A stretch of 64,000 nucleotides of DNA, from positions 62,001 to 126,000 of the forward strand of contig CAZAPG010000006.1 in NCBI GenBank assembly GCA_964486935.1, written 5' to 3'. This document shows positions 37,474 through 46,676 of this stretch, piece by piece. Under the pieces are notes generated by a model, which was not told where the DNA came from, ran no database searches, and saw nothing but the letters and a program-made list of their open reading frames with translations. How positions within the stretch are numbered: the first letter of the stretch is position 1; each line of letters starts with the position of its first letter. A program made the translations under genes and the position numbers. Source of the stretch: CAZAPG01 sp964486935. Lineage in GTDB: Bacteria > Chloroflexota > Anaerolineae > 4572-78 > J111.

Positions 37474-39561
37474 TCAAGGCGGATTCACAAAATCGTATCT
37501 AAACTCAATTAGCATGAACTCGCCCGGCAGCAGGTTGACTTTCATTTCGGCCAGGTCTACCAGTTCAACCACATATTCGCCTGGGGCCAGCCCGCCAAAC
37601 TCGGTGGCGTATTCCCCCAGTTCCACTTTGGTGCCGGTCAGTTGAGGTGGACTCTGCCAGTTGCCGCTGCGCACTACTACCGGATGGTCTCTTAGCCCGG
37701 CGGCCCGCACCCCAATAGCCCCGGCCCCAATGTACGCGCTTTCCACAATGCGTCCCTGCCAGGCAAATGCCTGCGTAGGTGTTGGCATCGGGGTAGCAGT
37801 GGCCGTAGGTGTGGCCGGCATCCAAACCATTGGGCCGGACGTTGCGGTTGCCGTAGCCGTTGGACGCCTGGGCTGCGCGCCCCGGCCTACCTGCGCCGCC
37901 GGTAAATTTGCCAGGGTGGCGTAAGTGGCTGTGGGGGCAAACTCTACTTCGGCGCGGCTCAGGCCATCAGCAAAAAGTTGCAGGCTGGCGCCGGTATTGA
38001 GCGCCTCAACCGTATAAACGCCGGGGCCAAGCTGCCCAAATTCGCAGGTTAACCCCCCCAAGACCGGGTTGTGAACCACCTCGCAGTAGCGCGGCGCCCA
38101 CGGCGCGCCGGCTGGACGCAGGGCTACCACCTGCCCGGCTCGGCCTGTAACCCATACTCTGATGACGCCCTCGGTTCGAGCTGCGGATAATGGCGCATTG
38201 CTGTTGGTTCGCAGCCGGGCTTGCCAGCCGGTAATGCCGGCGGGCAGCACCTCCAGGTCAAAATCGACATGCGCTGCCTGCCGGTCAAAAAGACTCAGCG
38301 GGAGGGTCAGGTTCAACCCTTCCGGGCTGATAATATATTGACCCGCCGGTAAATCTCTAAAGACGCAGGCATCTTGCCCTGCACCTCCCTGGCCGGTGAT
38401 GCAACGCCGCTGGTTGCCGGTTGCACTTGTGGCTGTTGTCAGCGTAATTGGCAACCCCTCAATGCCGGCGACTCGCACCGTGAGCGAGGCGAGGGTTGCG
38501 CCGCTGTCGGTTCTGGCCGAAACAACCCCCTGCCAGCGAGTGACCGGGGTGGGGCTGGGAGCGAGGGTGGCGGTAAAGGTTGGCAATGGCGAGGGAGTTG
38601 GTGTGGCGGTTGGGCTGGGGGTAGGGGTGAAGGTGGCTGGCATGGTGGGCAAAGGCTGAACCGGCCAGGGCGTTGGAGAATTGGTAGCAGTGGGCAGCGG
38701 CGTGGCTGTGGCCGGCGCCGGGGCAAATTCTACACGGGTTTCCACGTTGGGTTTTAGCTCTACCTCAAGTTTGGCGTTGAGGCCCACCGGTTCCACAATA
38801 TATTTGCCGGGCGTGAGGCCGGTAAATTCTACAGTGTTGGGGCCTAACTCGGCGGGTTTTTGGCCGGTATTGGCGGTGTTGATGACCTGCGCCAGCGTAG
38901 ATAGTTGCACCGGATGGTTGTCTAACCCAACCACCCGCACCAGCAGCCGGGAAAATGGCACCCCTGAGCCGGACGCTTCGCTAATGAGCCGACCGGCCCA
39001 AACTATGCCGCCCAAAGGCGTGGCCGTAGGGCTGGGCAGAACGGTTTGGGTGGCCTGCGGTTCTGGAATTTGCACAAATTCTATAACCGCCAGGTTGTAA
39101 TTGTCGGCTACTACATCCAGGCTGACCTCCACCGCCGGCACGCTAATTGTCCAGGCGCCTTTGGTAACAGGGGCAAACTCGGCGGCAAAGGGGCCGTATT
39201 CAGGTTTGCTGCCCGCCGTACCCACAATTAACTGGTCTGCACTGCGCAACTCGATTCGGGTTCCGGCCAGGCCCTCAACGCTGACTCTAAAAATAGAGCC
39301 TTCGCCTTTGGTAAAGCCCAAGATATTGGTGACTAGCCGGCCTGCCCAAACTTTTTTTACTGGCGTGGCGCTGGGGGTGGGGGTCGGAAATAGTTGGCGG
39401 GTGGGCGTGGGGGTGAGCGTAGGTAGAGTCAGTGTATCGCCGGTAGATTGAGCCGCCAACACCAAATTGGGGTTGCCAACAGGAACAATACCCGCCGCCA
39501 GCAGGGTTATCAGGATGATGATTAAAACGGCGTGTTGATTAACCGGTTTGTATTTGAACAA
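37474..39561 (-). CDS. Secreted five-repeat protein with Thr-Pro linkers
   Basis: A 695-residue exported protein. A hydrophobic signal segment (about 11-36) is followed by five copies of an 80-100-residue beta-rich unit. Each begins with a Trp-led motif (VWAGRLV, VWAGRLI, RWQGVV, GWQARL, AWQGRI) and ends with a GxYxVExx-type strand plus a V(E/D)F(A/D)-type strand; several are separated by TPTPTP-rich linkers. The units resemble carboxypeptidase-regulatory or Ig-like beta-sandwiches. The only available start is TTG, about 11 bases after GGAGG. Probably cell-surface or extracellular; function unknown. Confidence 0.8.
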   Translation of the reverse strand: MFKYKPVNQHAVLIIILITLLAAGIVPVGNPNLVLAAQSTGDTLTLPTLTPTPTRQLFPTPTPSATPVKKVWAGRLVTNILGFTKGEGSIFRVSVEGLAGTRIELRSADQLIVGTAGSKPEYGPFAAEFAPVTKGAWTISVPAVEVSLDVVADNYNLAVIEFVQIPEPQATQTVLPSPTATPLGGIVWAGRLISEASGSGVPFSRLLVRVVGLDNHPVQLSTLAQVINTANTGQKPAELGPNTVEFTGLTPGKYIVEPVGLNAKLEVELKPNVETRVEFAPAPATATPLPTATNSPTPWPVQPLPTMPATFTPTPSPTATPTPSPLPTFTATLAPSPTPVTRWQGVVSARTDSGATLASLTVRVAGIEGLPITLTTATSATGNQRRCITGQGGAGQDACVFRDLPAGQYIISPEGLNLTLPLSLFDRQAAHVDFDLEVLPAGITGWQARLRTNSNAPLSAARTEGVIRVWVTGRAGQVVALRPAGAPWAPRYCEVVHNPVLGGLTCEFGQLGPGVYTVEALNTGASLQLFADGLSRAEVEFAPTATYATLANLPAAQVGRGAQPRRPTATATATSGPMVWMPATPTATATPMPTPTQAFAWQGRIVESAYIGAGAIGVRAAGLRDHPVVVRSGNWQSPPQLTGTKVELGEYATEFGGLAPGEYVVELVDLAEMKVNLLPGEFMLIEFRYDFVNPP

Positions 39562-39659
39562 ATGCGCTACGGCCTCCGGCTATGAATGGGCTGATACCTT
39601 GGGTATGCAGGCATTTATTATACGCCGGCAATAAGGCATCCTTCATAAGTTAGAACTGC

Positions 39660-39688
39660 TTGCCTCCACCGGTGTTTCAAGCTACAAT
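39660..39688 (+). promoter_or_regulatory. Promoter of the polyphosphate glucokinase gene
   Basis: TTGCCT, 17-bp spacer, TACAAT, 27 bp before the GTG start. Confidence 0.7.
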
Positions 39689-39715
39689 CAGGAAAACAGC
39701 TTTTGGAGGAGAGGC

Positions 39716-40456
39716 GTGGAAAATTTAGGCGTTGATATTGGCGGCTCTGGCATCAAGGGCGCGCTGGTAGATGTTGAAAAGGGCGCCCTGGTTACCAGAC
39801 GCTATCGAATCCCGACACCGCAGCCGGCCACGCCCGATGCGGTAGGGGATGTGGTGGCCGAGTTAGCCAAACATTTTAAATGGCAAGGGCCTATTGGCTG
39901 CACATTTCCGGCAATTGTTAAACATGGTATTGTTCACAGCGCGGCCAATGTTGATGACTCCTGGATTGATACCGATGGGGAAGCCCTGTTAAAACAAAAA
40001 ACGGGCTGTCCGGTGTTGATGCTTAACGACGCCGACGCTGCCGGCATTGCTGAAATGTCGTTTGGAGCCGGCAAGGGACAGCAGGGCGTGGTCATTATCT
40101 TAACGTTAGGAACGGGTATTGGGAGCGCCATATTTGTTAACGGCAATTTGTTGCCCAACACAGAGTTTGGCCACATGGAAATACGCGGCAAAGATGCGGA
40201 AGACCGCGCCTCGGACCGTATCAGGAAGGATGAGGATTTATCCTGGAAAAAGTGGGCCGAGCGGATTAATGAATTCTTAACCCGCATGGAGCTGCTCTTT
40301 TCGCCTGATTTGTTTATTATTGGCGGCGGCGTTAGCAAAAAACATGACAAATTTTTCCCCTGGTTAGAAACCAAAGTTCAGATTGTGCCGGCCAAATTGC
40401 GTAATCAGGCGGGAATTATTGGGGCAGCCATGGCCGCAGAGTCGCTAAACAAGTAG
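39716..40456 (+). CDS. ppgK: Polyphosphate glucokinase (ROK family)
   Basis: Phosphorylates glucose with inorganic polyphosphate (or ATP). The 246-residue product has the ROK phosphate loop GVDIGGSGIKGALVD, TLGTGIGSAIFVNG, the glucose-binding LPNTEFGHMEIRGKDAE block, and DLFIIGGGVSK. The short length and the NTEFGHME text fit PpgK rather than ATP-only glucokinases, which carry a cysteine zinc motif absent here. The GTG start is preceded by GGAGGAG. Supplies glucose 6-phosphate to the glycolysis that gpmI (3.4 kb away) also serves. Confidence 0.93.
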   Translation: MENLGVDIGGSGIKGALVDVEKGALVTRRYRIPTPQPATPDAVGDVVAELAKHFKWQGPIGCTFPAIVKHGIVHSAANVDDSWIDTDGEALLKQKTGCPVLMLNDADAAGIAEMSFGAGKGQQGVVIILTLGTGIGSAIFVNGNLLPNTEFGHMEIRGKDAEDRASDRIRKDEDLSWKKWAERINEFLTRMELLFSPDLFIIGGGVSKKHDKFFPWLETKVQIVPAKLRNQAGIIGAAMAAESLNK

Positions 40457-40535
40457 CGTGCCAAAAGAATGGTTCTGTATAACAGGGGGACACTCCCTTA
40501 ACTTTAGGCTCTTGTAATTTTAGGGAGTTTAACGT

Positions 40536-42065
40536 TTGAATGTCTCTGGTAACAACAACTCAACAATATTGGTGCTTGATGACGACCCATCTGTGCGCGA
40601 TGTTATAAAAACTCGCCTGGAGCGGGCCGGCTATCTGGTAATTACGGCCGGCAGCTATCACCAACTTACCCAGGTAATGGTAAATTGCGATGCCGTATTG
40701 TGCGACATTATTTTGCCCGGCGAGGATGGATTGCAGGCCCTGAAATGGATCCGCGAGCATTACCCCAACACCCCCGTAATTATGATGACCGGCCGGCCCA
40801 CTTACGAAACTGCCGCCGAGGCCATTCGCGCCGGCGCGTATGATTACCTGGCCAAACCCATCCACAAAGATGAGTTATTGCACACCATTGAACGAGCCGT
40901 TCAACACCGATTATTGGTTTTGGAAAAGCAGCGGCTACAAACAGAAAACCAGGCTTATCAGTTACAACTGGAGCAGCGCGTCGCCGAACAAACCGAAGCG
41001 TTACGCCAGTCTGAACAGTTTTTAACCACCCTGAGCAACACCATCCCCGATGCCATCTTTAGTTTGAAAATGCCCGGCTATCACATTGAGTATGCCAACC
41101 AGGCCGTTGCCCAAATATTTGGCTACCAGCCCCAGGAATTGATAGGACAAACCATTCACCACCTGTTTGTTGACTCCTCTCACTTTAATACTTTTGACCA
41201 AAAACAATCCCTGGCCGCCACCATTGGCCAGAGCCAGCTTCGTATTGAACAAACCATGCGCAAAAAAGATGGGCAATCGGTGTGGACAGAGATGATGGCG
41301 ACCCTGGTTAAAACCAATCATCAGGTATCTCAAATTATTGCCGTTGTCAGAGATATTACCCAGCGCAGCTTTTTATTGGGCGTAGTGGCCCATGAGCTGC
41401 GCAGCCCGTTGGGGTTGCTCAATGGCTTTTCTGTAGCCATGCTCGATGACCTGGAAAATATTGACCACGCCGGTTTAATAACATACCTAAATATCATCAG
41501 CAATAGCGCTACCCGCATGCTAAAACTGGTTGATGAATTGTTGGACATAACCAAAATAGAACTTGGCGAGGTGCCCCTGAACATTGAAACCGTCAACCTC
41601 AACCAACTGCTACAGGCTCACGTGGCCGATTACACCTATGTGGCCCGCAAAAAAAATATTTCGCTTGACAAGAATTTTTGGGCTGAACCGCTCATTTGCC
41701 AATGCGACCCCACCAAAATTGGTCAGGTTATTTCCAACTTCATCGACAACGCCATTAAATACTCACCCCCCAACACCGCTATTCAAATTATCAGCCAGAT
41801 GCGCGACTCTAACATTTGGGTGGGGGTTAAAGACCAGGGGCCAGGCATCAAGCCCGATGAAACTCAGCACCTGTTCAAGAGTTTCGGGCACAACAAAATC
41901 AGCTCCCAACCCACCGCCGGAGAAAAATCCAGCGGTTTGGGGCTGGCCATTTGCAAAAAAATTATCGAAGCCCATCACGGTGAAATTGGGGTCGACTCCG
42001 CCTGGGGGCAAGGGTCAACCTTTTGGTTTCTGTTGCAGATAGATAAGCCGGCAACCCCGAAGTAA
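40536..42065 (+). CDS. Sensor kinase with N-terminal receiver, PAS and histidine kinase domains
   Basis: A 509-residue soluble signalling protein: receiver (1-125, Asp57 in VLCDIILPGEDG, Lys in YLAKPIHKDEL), coiled coil (about 130-165), PAS (about 168-280), HisKA with phosphoacceptor His in VVAHELRSPLG, and HATPase (NFIDNAIKYSPP, DQGPGI, SSGLGLAI). The N-terminal receiver suggests it is itself the target of another kinase. TTG start at 40536 is supported by AGGGAG eight bases upstream; the nearby ATG is in another frame. One base separates it from the next kinase gene. Confidence 0.93.
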   Translation: MNVSGNNNSTILVLDDDPSVRDVIKTRLERAGYLVITAGSYHQLTQVMVNCDAVLCDIILPGEDGLQALKWIREHYPNTPVIMMTGRPTYETAAEAIRAGAYDYLAKPIHKDELLHTIERAVQHRLLVLEKQRLQTENQAYQLQLEQRVAEQTEALRQSEQFLTTLSNTIPDAIFSLKMPGYHIEYANQAVAQIFGYQPQELIGQTIHHLFVDSSHFNTFDQKQSLAATIGQSQLRIEQTMRKKDGQSVWTEMMATLVKTNHQVSQIIAVVRDITQRSFLLGVVAHELRSPLGLLNGFSVAMLDDLENIDHAGLITYLNIISNSATRMLKLVDELLDITKIELGEVPLNIETVNLNQLLQAHVADYTYVARKKNISLDKNFWAEPLICQCDPTKIGQVISNFIDNAIKYSPPNTAIQIISQMRDSNIWVGVKDQGPGIKPDETQHLFKSFGHNKISSQPTAGEKSSGLGLAICKKIIEAHHGEIGVDSAWGQGSTFWFLLQIDKPATPK

Positions 42066-42066
42066 C

Positions 42067-43839
42067 ATGTCAAACCAGCAAAAAACCAGGCAGCAACTAA
42101 TAGAAGAGCTTGACCGGCTTCACCAGCGTATAGCCAATCTGCAAGCGGCGCTGGAGCAAGCCGAACAGGAAATTGACCGCCGCAAACGCGCCGAGCAAAA
42201 GCTGGCCGACCAGGCCAAACAAGCCGAGCTGCTGCATCAGGTGCGGATGGCTCTGACTCACGATTTGGAGCTATCGACCTTGTTTCAAACCTCGGTTGAG
42301 ATAATTGCCAACACATTTGATTACCCGCTGGTGAGCTTATTTTGGACGCATCGAGTCAGGCATCAAGTGGGGTACAACAGTTTTGAAAACAGACTGTCTG
42401 CTTCTCAGCAAATTAGCCAAAGAGTTACCAAAAGTGGTCGCCCTCTTTTTATTGAAGATTTGCGGCTTGACCCGCAATTGGGCGATGCCTTAACCGATAA
42501 CCCTTCTGAAATTTGCGTGCCTCTGTTTGACCAGGGAAAGGCCATTGGTAGCCTGAATATAGGGGGTACCACCGCCAAACCGCTTGGCAAAAGTGATTTG
42601 CATCTGGCTATCACTTTAGCCGGATATATAGATATTGCCGTTGAACGCGCCCAACTTTACACCGAAGAACGCGAAGGTGAAGAGAAGTATCGCACCCTGA
42701 TTGAGCAATCTAACGATGCCATTTATTTGATTTATGGCAACCGCTTTGAAATTATCAACCGGAAATTTGAACAGCTTTTTGGCGTAACCAAAGAAGAGGT
42801 CGCCTCTCCCGATTTTGTTTTTGATAAAATTGTAGCGCCCAAAAGCCGCCGGCTAATTGTAGAAGGCGCCCTAACCGGCGACGACCGGCCCTCTAAAATA
42901 TCCCCACTCTATGAGTTTACCGCCTTAGATAAAGATGGCAACGAGATTGAAGTGGAGCTATCCGTTTCTTACCCGGCGTATAAGGGCGGGCTGGCCACCC
43001 AGGGCGTGTTGCGAGACATCACCGAGCGCAAACGCGCCGAAGCCGAGCGGGCCGCCATGCAGGCCCAAATGTTTCAAAATGCCAAACTGGCCTCGGTGGG
43101 CGAGCTGGCGGCCGGCATAGCCCATGAAATCAACAACCCCATCTTTGCCATCCGCGAGTACGCCGACCTGATGTTAGAAGACACGCCCCAAAGCCACCCC
43201 CACCATTCAATGCTAGAAACCATTATTGGCGAGTCTAACCGCATTGCCGAAATTGTGCGCAACCTGCTTGAATTTTCTCGCCCCGGCGAAACGGATTTTA
43301 CATCGGTTCAAATAAAAGATGTGTGGCAGCGGGTCTACAAATTAATCAATAAGTCATTTTATAAGCACGACATTCAGCTAGAGGTGGATATCCCCGCCGA
43401 TTTGCCGCCTGTCAAAGCGCGAGGGCAACAGTTGCAGCAAGTGCTGCTAAATTTAGTTACCAATGCCCAGGACTCGTTGCGGGAAAAGTCCTCGCCTGGC
43501 ATGAGCGACCGGCCCCAAAACTGTATTGTAATTGCAGCCAAAACGGCGGCCAATGTTTCTAACCTAAAGCTGCCCGACGGCAGACCTGCTCCCCGCGCGC
43601 TCGAAATATCGGTTAAAGATAATGGGCCAGGTATTTTGCCCCAGCACCGCGAGCGCCTTTTTACCCCCTTTTTTACTACCAAACGGGCCAAAGGCGGAAC
43701 CGGTTTGGGGTTGAGCATCAGCCATAAAATTATTGAAGAGCACCACGGCCTGATAAAAGTAAAAAGTGAACCCGGCCGGTTTGCCGAGTTCACCATAATT
43801 TTGCCGGTAGAAAGCGAAGCCGGCTTTTCTACTTTCTAA
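42067..43839 (+). CDS. GAF/PAS sensor histidine kinase
   Basis: A 590-residue soluble kinase: N-terminal coiled coil (about 5-55), GAF (about 60-195), PAS (about 205-325), HisKA with His in GIAHEINNPIFAIREYADLML, and HATPase (NLVTNAQDSLRE, DNGPGI, GGTGLGLSI). The HEINNP box is of the NtrB-like type. It starts one base after the preceding kinase stop, so the two are co-translated and may form a relay in which this kinase phosphorylates the receiver of its neighbour. Its last 11 bp overlap the convergent gpmI gene. Confidence 0.93.
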   Translation: MSNQQKTRQQLIEELDRLHQRIANLQAALEQAEQEIDRRKRAEQKLADQAKQAELLHQVRMALTHDLELSTLFQTSVEIIANTFDYPLVSLFWTHRVRHQVGYNSFENRLSASQQISQRVTKSGRPLFIEDLRLDPQLGDALTDNPSEICVPLFDQGKAIGSLNIGGTTAKPLGKSDLHLAITLAGYIDIAVERAQLYTEEREGEEKYRTLIEQSNDAIYLIYGNRFEIINRKFEQLFGVTKEEVASPDFVFDKIVAPKSRRLIVEGALTGDDRPSKISPLYEFTALDKDGNEIEVELSVSYPAYKGGLATQGVLRDITERKRAEAERAAMQAQMFQNAKLASVGELAAGIAHEINNPIFAIREYADLMLEDTPQSHPHHSMLETIIGESNRIAEIVRNLLEFSRPGETDFTSVQIKDVWQRVYKLINKSFYKHDIQLEVDIPADLPPVKARGQQLQQVLLNLVTNAQDSLREKSSPGMSDRPQNCIVIAAKTAANVSNLKLPDGRPAPRALEISVKDNGPGILPQHRERLFTPFFTTKRAKGGTGLGLSISHKIIEEHHGLIKVKSEPGRFAEFTIILPVESEAGFSTF

Positions 43840-45364
43840 TCAGCGGGTCACATTCCATTTCTGCGGGACGCTCAAGCCCCATCAACTCCAGCACGGTGGG
43901 CGCAACATTGCCCAAAACGCCGTTGGCCAGCCGCCAACCCGGTTTTTGCTCTGCCACGTAGATAAAAGGAACCAGATTTGTGGTGTGGGCGGTGTGGGGT
44001 TTGCCCGTATCATAATCAAGCATCTGGTCAGAGTTGCCATGGTCGGCGGTAACCAGGGCCACGCCGCCCGCGCACACGGTGGCCTCAACTACCTGCCGCA
44101 CGCAATCGTCAACCGTTTCTACCGCAATAATGGCCTTATCTAAAAAGCCGGTGTGCCCCACCATATCGGGGTTGGCAAAGTTGACCAGCACAAACTCGTA
44201 CCGGCCAGAGCGAATGGCCTTGACTACTTCTTTGGTTATGCCACGGGCGCTCATCTCCGGTTGCAGGTCGTAAGTGGCTACTTTGGGAGAAGGCACCAAT
44301 ATTCTGTCTTCGCCTTCAAACGGTTCTTCTCGACCTCCATTAAAGAAGTAGGTGACGTGGGCGTATTTTTCTGTTTCGGCGCAGTGAAATTGCAGTTTGC
44401 CTACCTTTGAGATGGTTTCGGCCAGGCCGTTGGTCGGTTCCGGCACTTCAAAAGCGTGGTCGGGGGTCTGCTGGTCGTAATATTGCATAAAGGTGGCCAT
44501 TTTTATATTGTGCAGTTGACCCCCTTGGCGCTCAAAGCCGTCAAAACCTGGCTCAATCAGGGCGTGGGTCAGTTGGCGGGCGCGGTCGGCCCTGAAGTTA
44601 AAAAAGATAATGGCGTCGCCGTTGTTGATGGGGCCTTTGGGCTTGCCCAACTCATCGACAATAACCACCGGTTTGACAAACTCATCGCTGACATCACTGG
44701 CGTAAGAGTTTTCTATGGCTTGGGCGGCGCTTTTGGCCGTTTCTCCCTGGCCGTGAACAATGGCATCGTAGCCCAGTTTGGTGCGCTCCCAGCGTTTGTC
44801 CCGGTCCATTGAGTAGTAGCGACCGGCAACCGTGGCAATGGTTCCGCAACCGATGGTATCTATTTGTTTTTCTAACTGGCTTAAATATTCTGCGCCACTA
44901 CGGGGTGGGGTATCCCGGCCATCCATAAGGGCGTGAATAAATACATTTTTCAGGTTGTTGCGTTTCGCCAGCTTGAGCAGGGCGTAAAGATGCTCCTGGT
45001 GGCTGTGAACGCCGCCATCGGAAAGCAGGCCAATTAAATGCAGGCTGCTGTTGTTTTGCGCCGCGTGTTGCATAACCGTGTTGAGTGCCTGGTTTTCAAA
45101 AAATTTACCTTTGTCTATCAGCTCGTTAATATAGGTTAAATCCTGGGGAACAATGCGTCCGGCCCCCAAATTCATATGACCCACTTCTGAGTTGCCCATT
45201 TGGCCGTGCGGCAAACCCACCGCTCTGCCAGAGGCTTCAAGGGTGGCGCTGGGCCAGTTGTTCCAAATGTAATCAAAATAGGGGGTGTTGCCCAGCGCAA
45301 TAGCGTTGTAATCCTGGCGGGGGTTTAAGCCCCAGCCATCCATAATAATGAGTGTTACTAACAT
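43829..45364 (-). CDS. gpmI: 2,3-bisphosphoglycerate-independent phosphoglycerate mutase
   Basis: Glycolytic enzyme interconverting 3- and 2-phosphoglycerate with two metal ions. The 511-residue product, normal for GpmI, shows the first metal block MDGWGLN, the catalytic Ser in GNSEVGHMNLGAGR, the Asp/Arg block MDGRDTPPRSG, RYYSMDRDKRWER, and the C-terminal metal sites (NFANPDMVGHTG, TADHGNSDQM). Stop codon is inside the convergent kinase gene. Confidence 0.97.
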   Translation of the reverse strand: MLVTLIIMDGWGLNPRQDYNAIALGNTPYFDYIWNNWPSATLEASGRAVGLPHGQMGNSEVGHMNLGAGRIVPQDLTYINELIDKGKFFENQALNTVMQHAAQNNSSLHLIGLLSDGGVHSHQEHLYALLKLAKRNNLKNVFIHALMDGRDTPPRSGAEYLSQLEKQIDTIGCGTIATVAGRYYSMDRDKRWERTKLGYDAIVHGQGETAKSAAQAIENSYASDVSDEFVKPVVIVDELGKPKGPINNGDAIIFFNFRADRARQLTHALIEPGFDGFERQGGQLHNIKMATFMQYYDQQTPDHAFEVPEPTNGLAETISKVGKLQFHCAETEKYAHVTYFFNGGREEPFEGEDRILVPSPKVATYDLQPEMSARGITKEVVKAIRSGRYEFVLVNFANPDMVGHTGFLDKAIIAVETVDDCVRQVVEATVCAGGVALVTADHGNSDQMLDYDTGKPHTAHTTNLVPFIYVAEQKPGWRLANGVLGNVAPTVLELMGLERPAEMECDPLIRK

Positions 45365-45447
45365 TTTTCATTCCTGCCTGATTTGAATTTTTTTACACTG
45401 ATACTTTAATTTTTAGCTATAAAAAAACAAATATAAAACGATAAAAA

Positions 45448-45477
45448 AAGGGAAGCCTATTGTGACAGGCTTCCCTT
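45448..45477 (-). terminator. Intrinsic terminator of the MsmX/UgpC-type ATPase gene
   Basis: 11-bp stem AAGGGAAGCCT / AGGCTTCCCTT with 8-nt loop; on the minus strand it runs into a long T-tract. Confidence 0.93.
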
Positions 45478-45509
45478 TTGAATTGGAGCACGGTTGCCAG
45501 CCCCGTTAT

Positions 45510-46628
45510 TTATTCTTTGGGGGTGGCCAGGTTTTTCTCGGTAGTGCGGTCGAAAATGTGGATTTTGTCGGCGTTAAAGGACATTTGTACCTTGTCGCCG
45601 GTTCGCACATCCGCGCGAGGGTCAACCCGGGCGATAAAGCTTTGGTCTTCGCCGGCAATGAGGTAAACAAAAATTTCATTACCCATCAACTCGGTTACGT
45701 CTACGGTAGCTTCAATTAGCTGCTCGTTAACCCCCGGGGGTTTGTACTGGGGATGATGAACATCTTCTGGGCGTACCCCAAAGATCATTTCGCGGCCAAT
45801 ACTTTCCTGGCCAAGCTGCTCAACTTCAGCTTGAGGCAGTCGCAGGCGGACGGCGCCAGAGTCAACATACATTTCATCGAGGGTGCCGGTGATAGTGCCG
45901 CTGAAAAAGTTCATAGAAGGCGAGCCGATGAAGCCGGCCACAAAAACATTGCCGGGGTGGTCATACAGGCGTTGGGGGGTGTCGGCCTGTTGCAACACGC
46001 CATCGCGCATAACGGCAATACGGTCGGCCATCGTCAGGGCTTCTACCTGGTCGTGGGTTACGTAAATAAAGGTAGTGCCCAGCCGTTGATGCAGTTTTGA
46101 AATTTCGGCGCGGGTTTGAACGCGCAGCTTGGCGTCGAGGTTTGAGAGCGGCTCGTCGAGCAGGAACACAGCGGGGTCTCGCACAATGGCGCGGCCCAGG
46201 GCCACGCGCTGGCGTTGACCGCCGGACATTTGCTTGGGTTTGCGGTCTAGCAATTGGGTGATGCCCAAAATTTTGGCGGCTTCCTGAACGCGGCGGTCAA
46301 TTTCGTCTTTGGGGGTTTTGCGCAGCTTCAAGCCAAAGGCCATATTATCGTACACGGTCATATGGGGGTAGAGGGCGTAGCTTTGAAAAACCATCGCGAT
46401 GTCCCTATCTTTGGGGGGCACATCGTTAACCACGCGGTCGCCGATGATAATTTCGCCGGAGGTGATTTCTTCTAATCCGGCCAGACAGCGCAGGGCGGTG
46501 GATTTACCGCAGCCCGATGGTCCAACCAAAACCAAAAATTCTTTATCGGGGATTTCCAGATTGAGGTTGTTCACCCCAATAACGTCGCCCCAGGCTTTGG
46601 TCATGTTTTTGTAAATTACTTTTGCCAT
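45510..46628 (-). CDS. ABC transporter ATPase, MsmX/UgpC/MalK type
   Basis: A 372-residue carbohydrate-importer ATPase. Walker A is GPSGCGKST, signature MSGGQRQRVALGRA, Walker B VFLLDEPLSNLD, and a C-terminal TOBE/OB regulatory part (about 240-365) is present. No cognate permeases or binding protein lie in the window, so it may be a shared ATPase that serves several sugar importers, as MsmX does. AAGGAGG precedes the ATG. The LacI-type regulator gene ends 48 bp upstream on the same strand, and probably shares a transcript or controls it. Confidence 0.92.
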   Translation of the reverse strand: MAKVIYKNMTKAWGDVIGVNNLNLEIPDKEFLVLVGPSGCGKSTALRCLAGLEEITSGEIIIGDRVVNDVPPKDRDIAMVFQSYALYPHMTVYDNMAFGLKLRKTPKDEIDRRVQEAAKILGITQLLDRKPKQMSGGQRQRVALGRAIVRDPAVFLLDEPLSNLDAKLRVQTRAEISKLHQRLGTTFIYVTHDQVEALTMADRIAVMRDGVLQQADTPQRLYDHPGNVFVAGFIGSPSMNFFSGTITGTLDEMYVDSGAVRLRLPQAEVEQLGQESIGREMIFGVRPEDVHHPQYKPPGVNEQLIEATVDVTELMGNEIFVYLIAGEDQSFIARVDPRADVRTGDKVQMSFNADKIHIFDRTTEKNLATPKE

Positions 46629-46676
46629 CTTGTGTAACCTCCTTGGTGCTAAATTTGTTTTGGATTGATAAAATAT

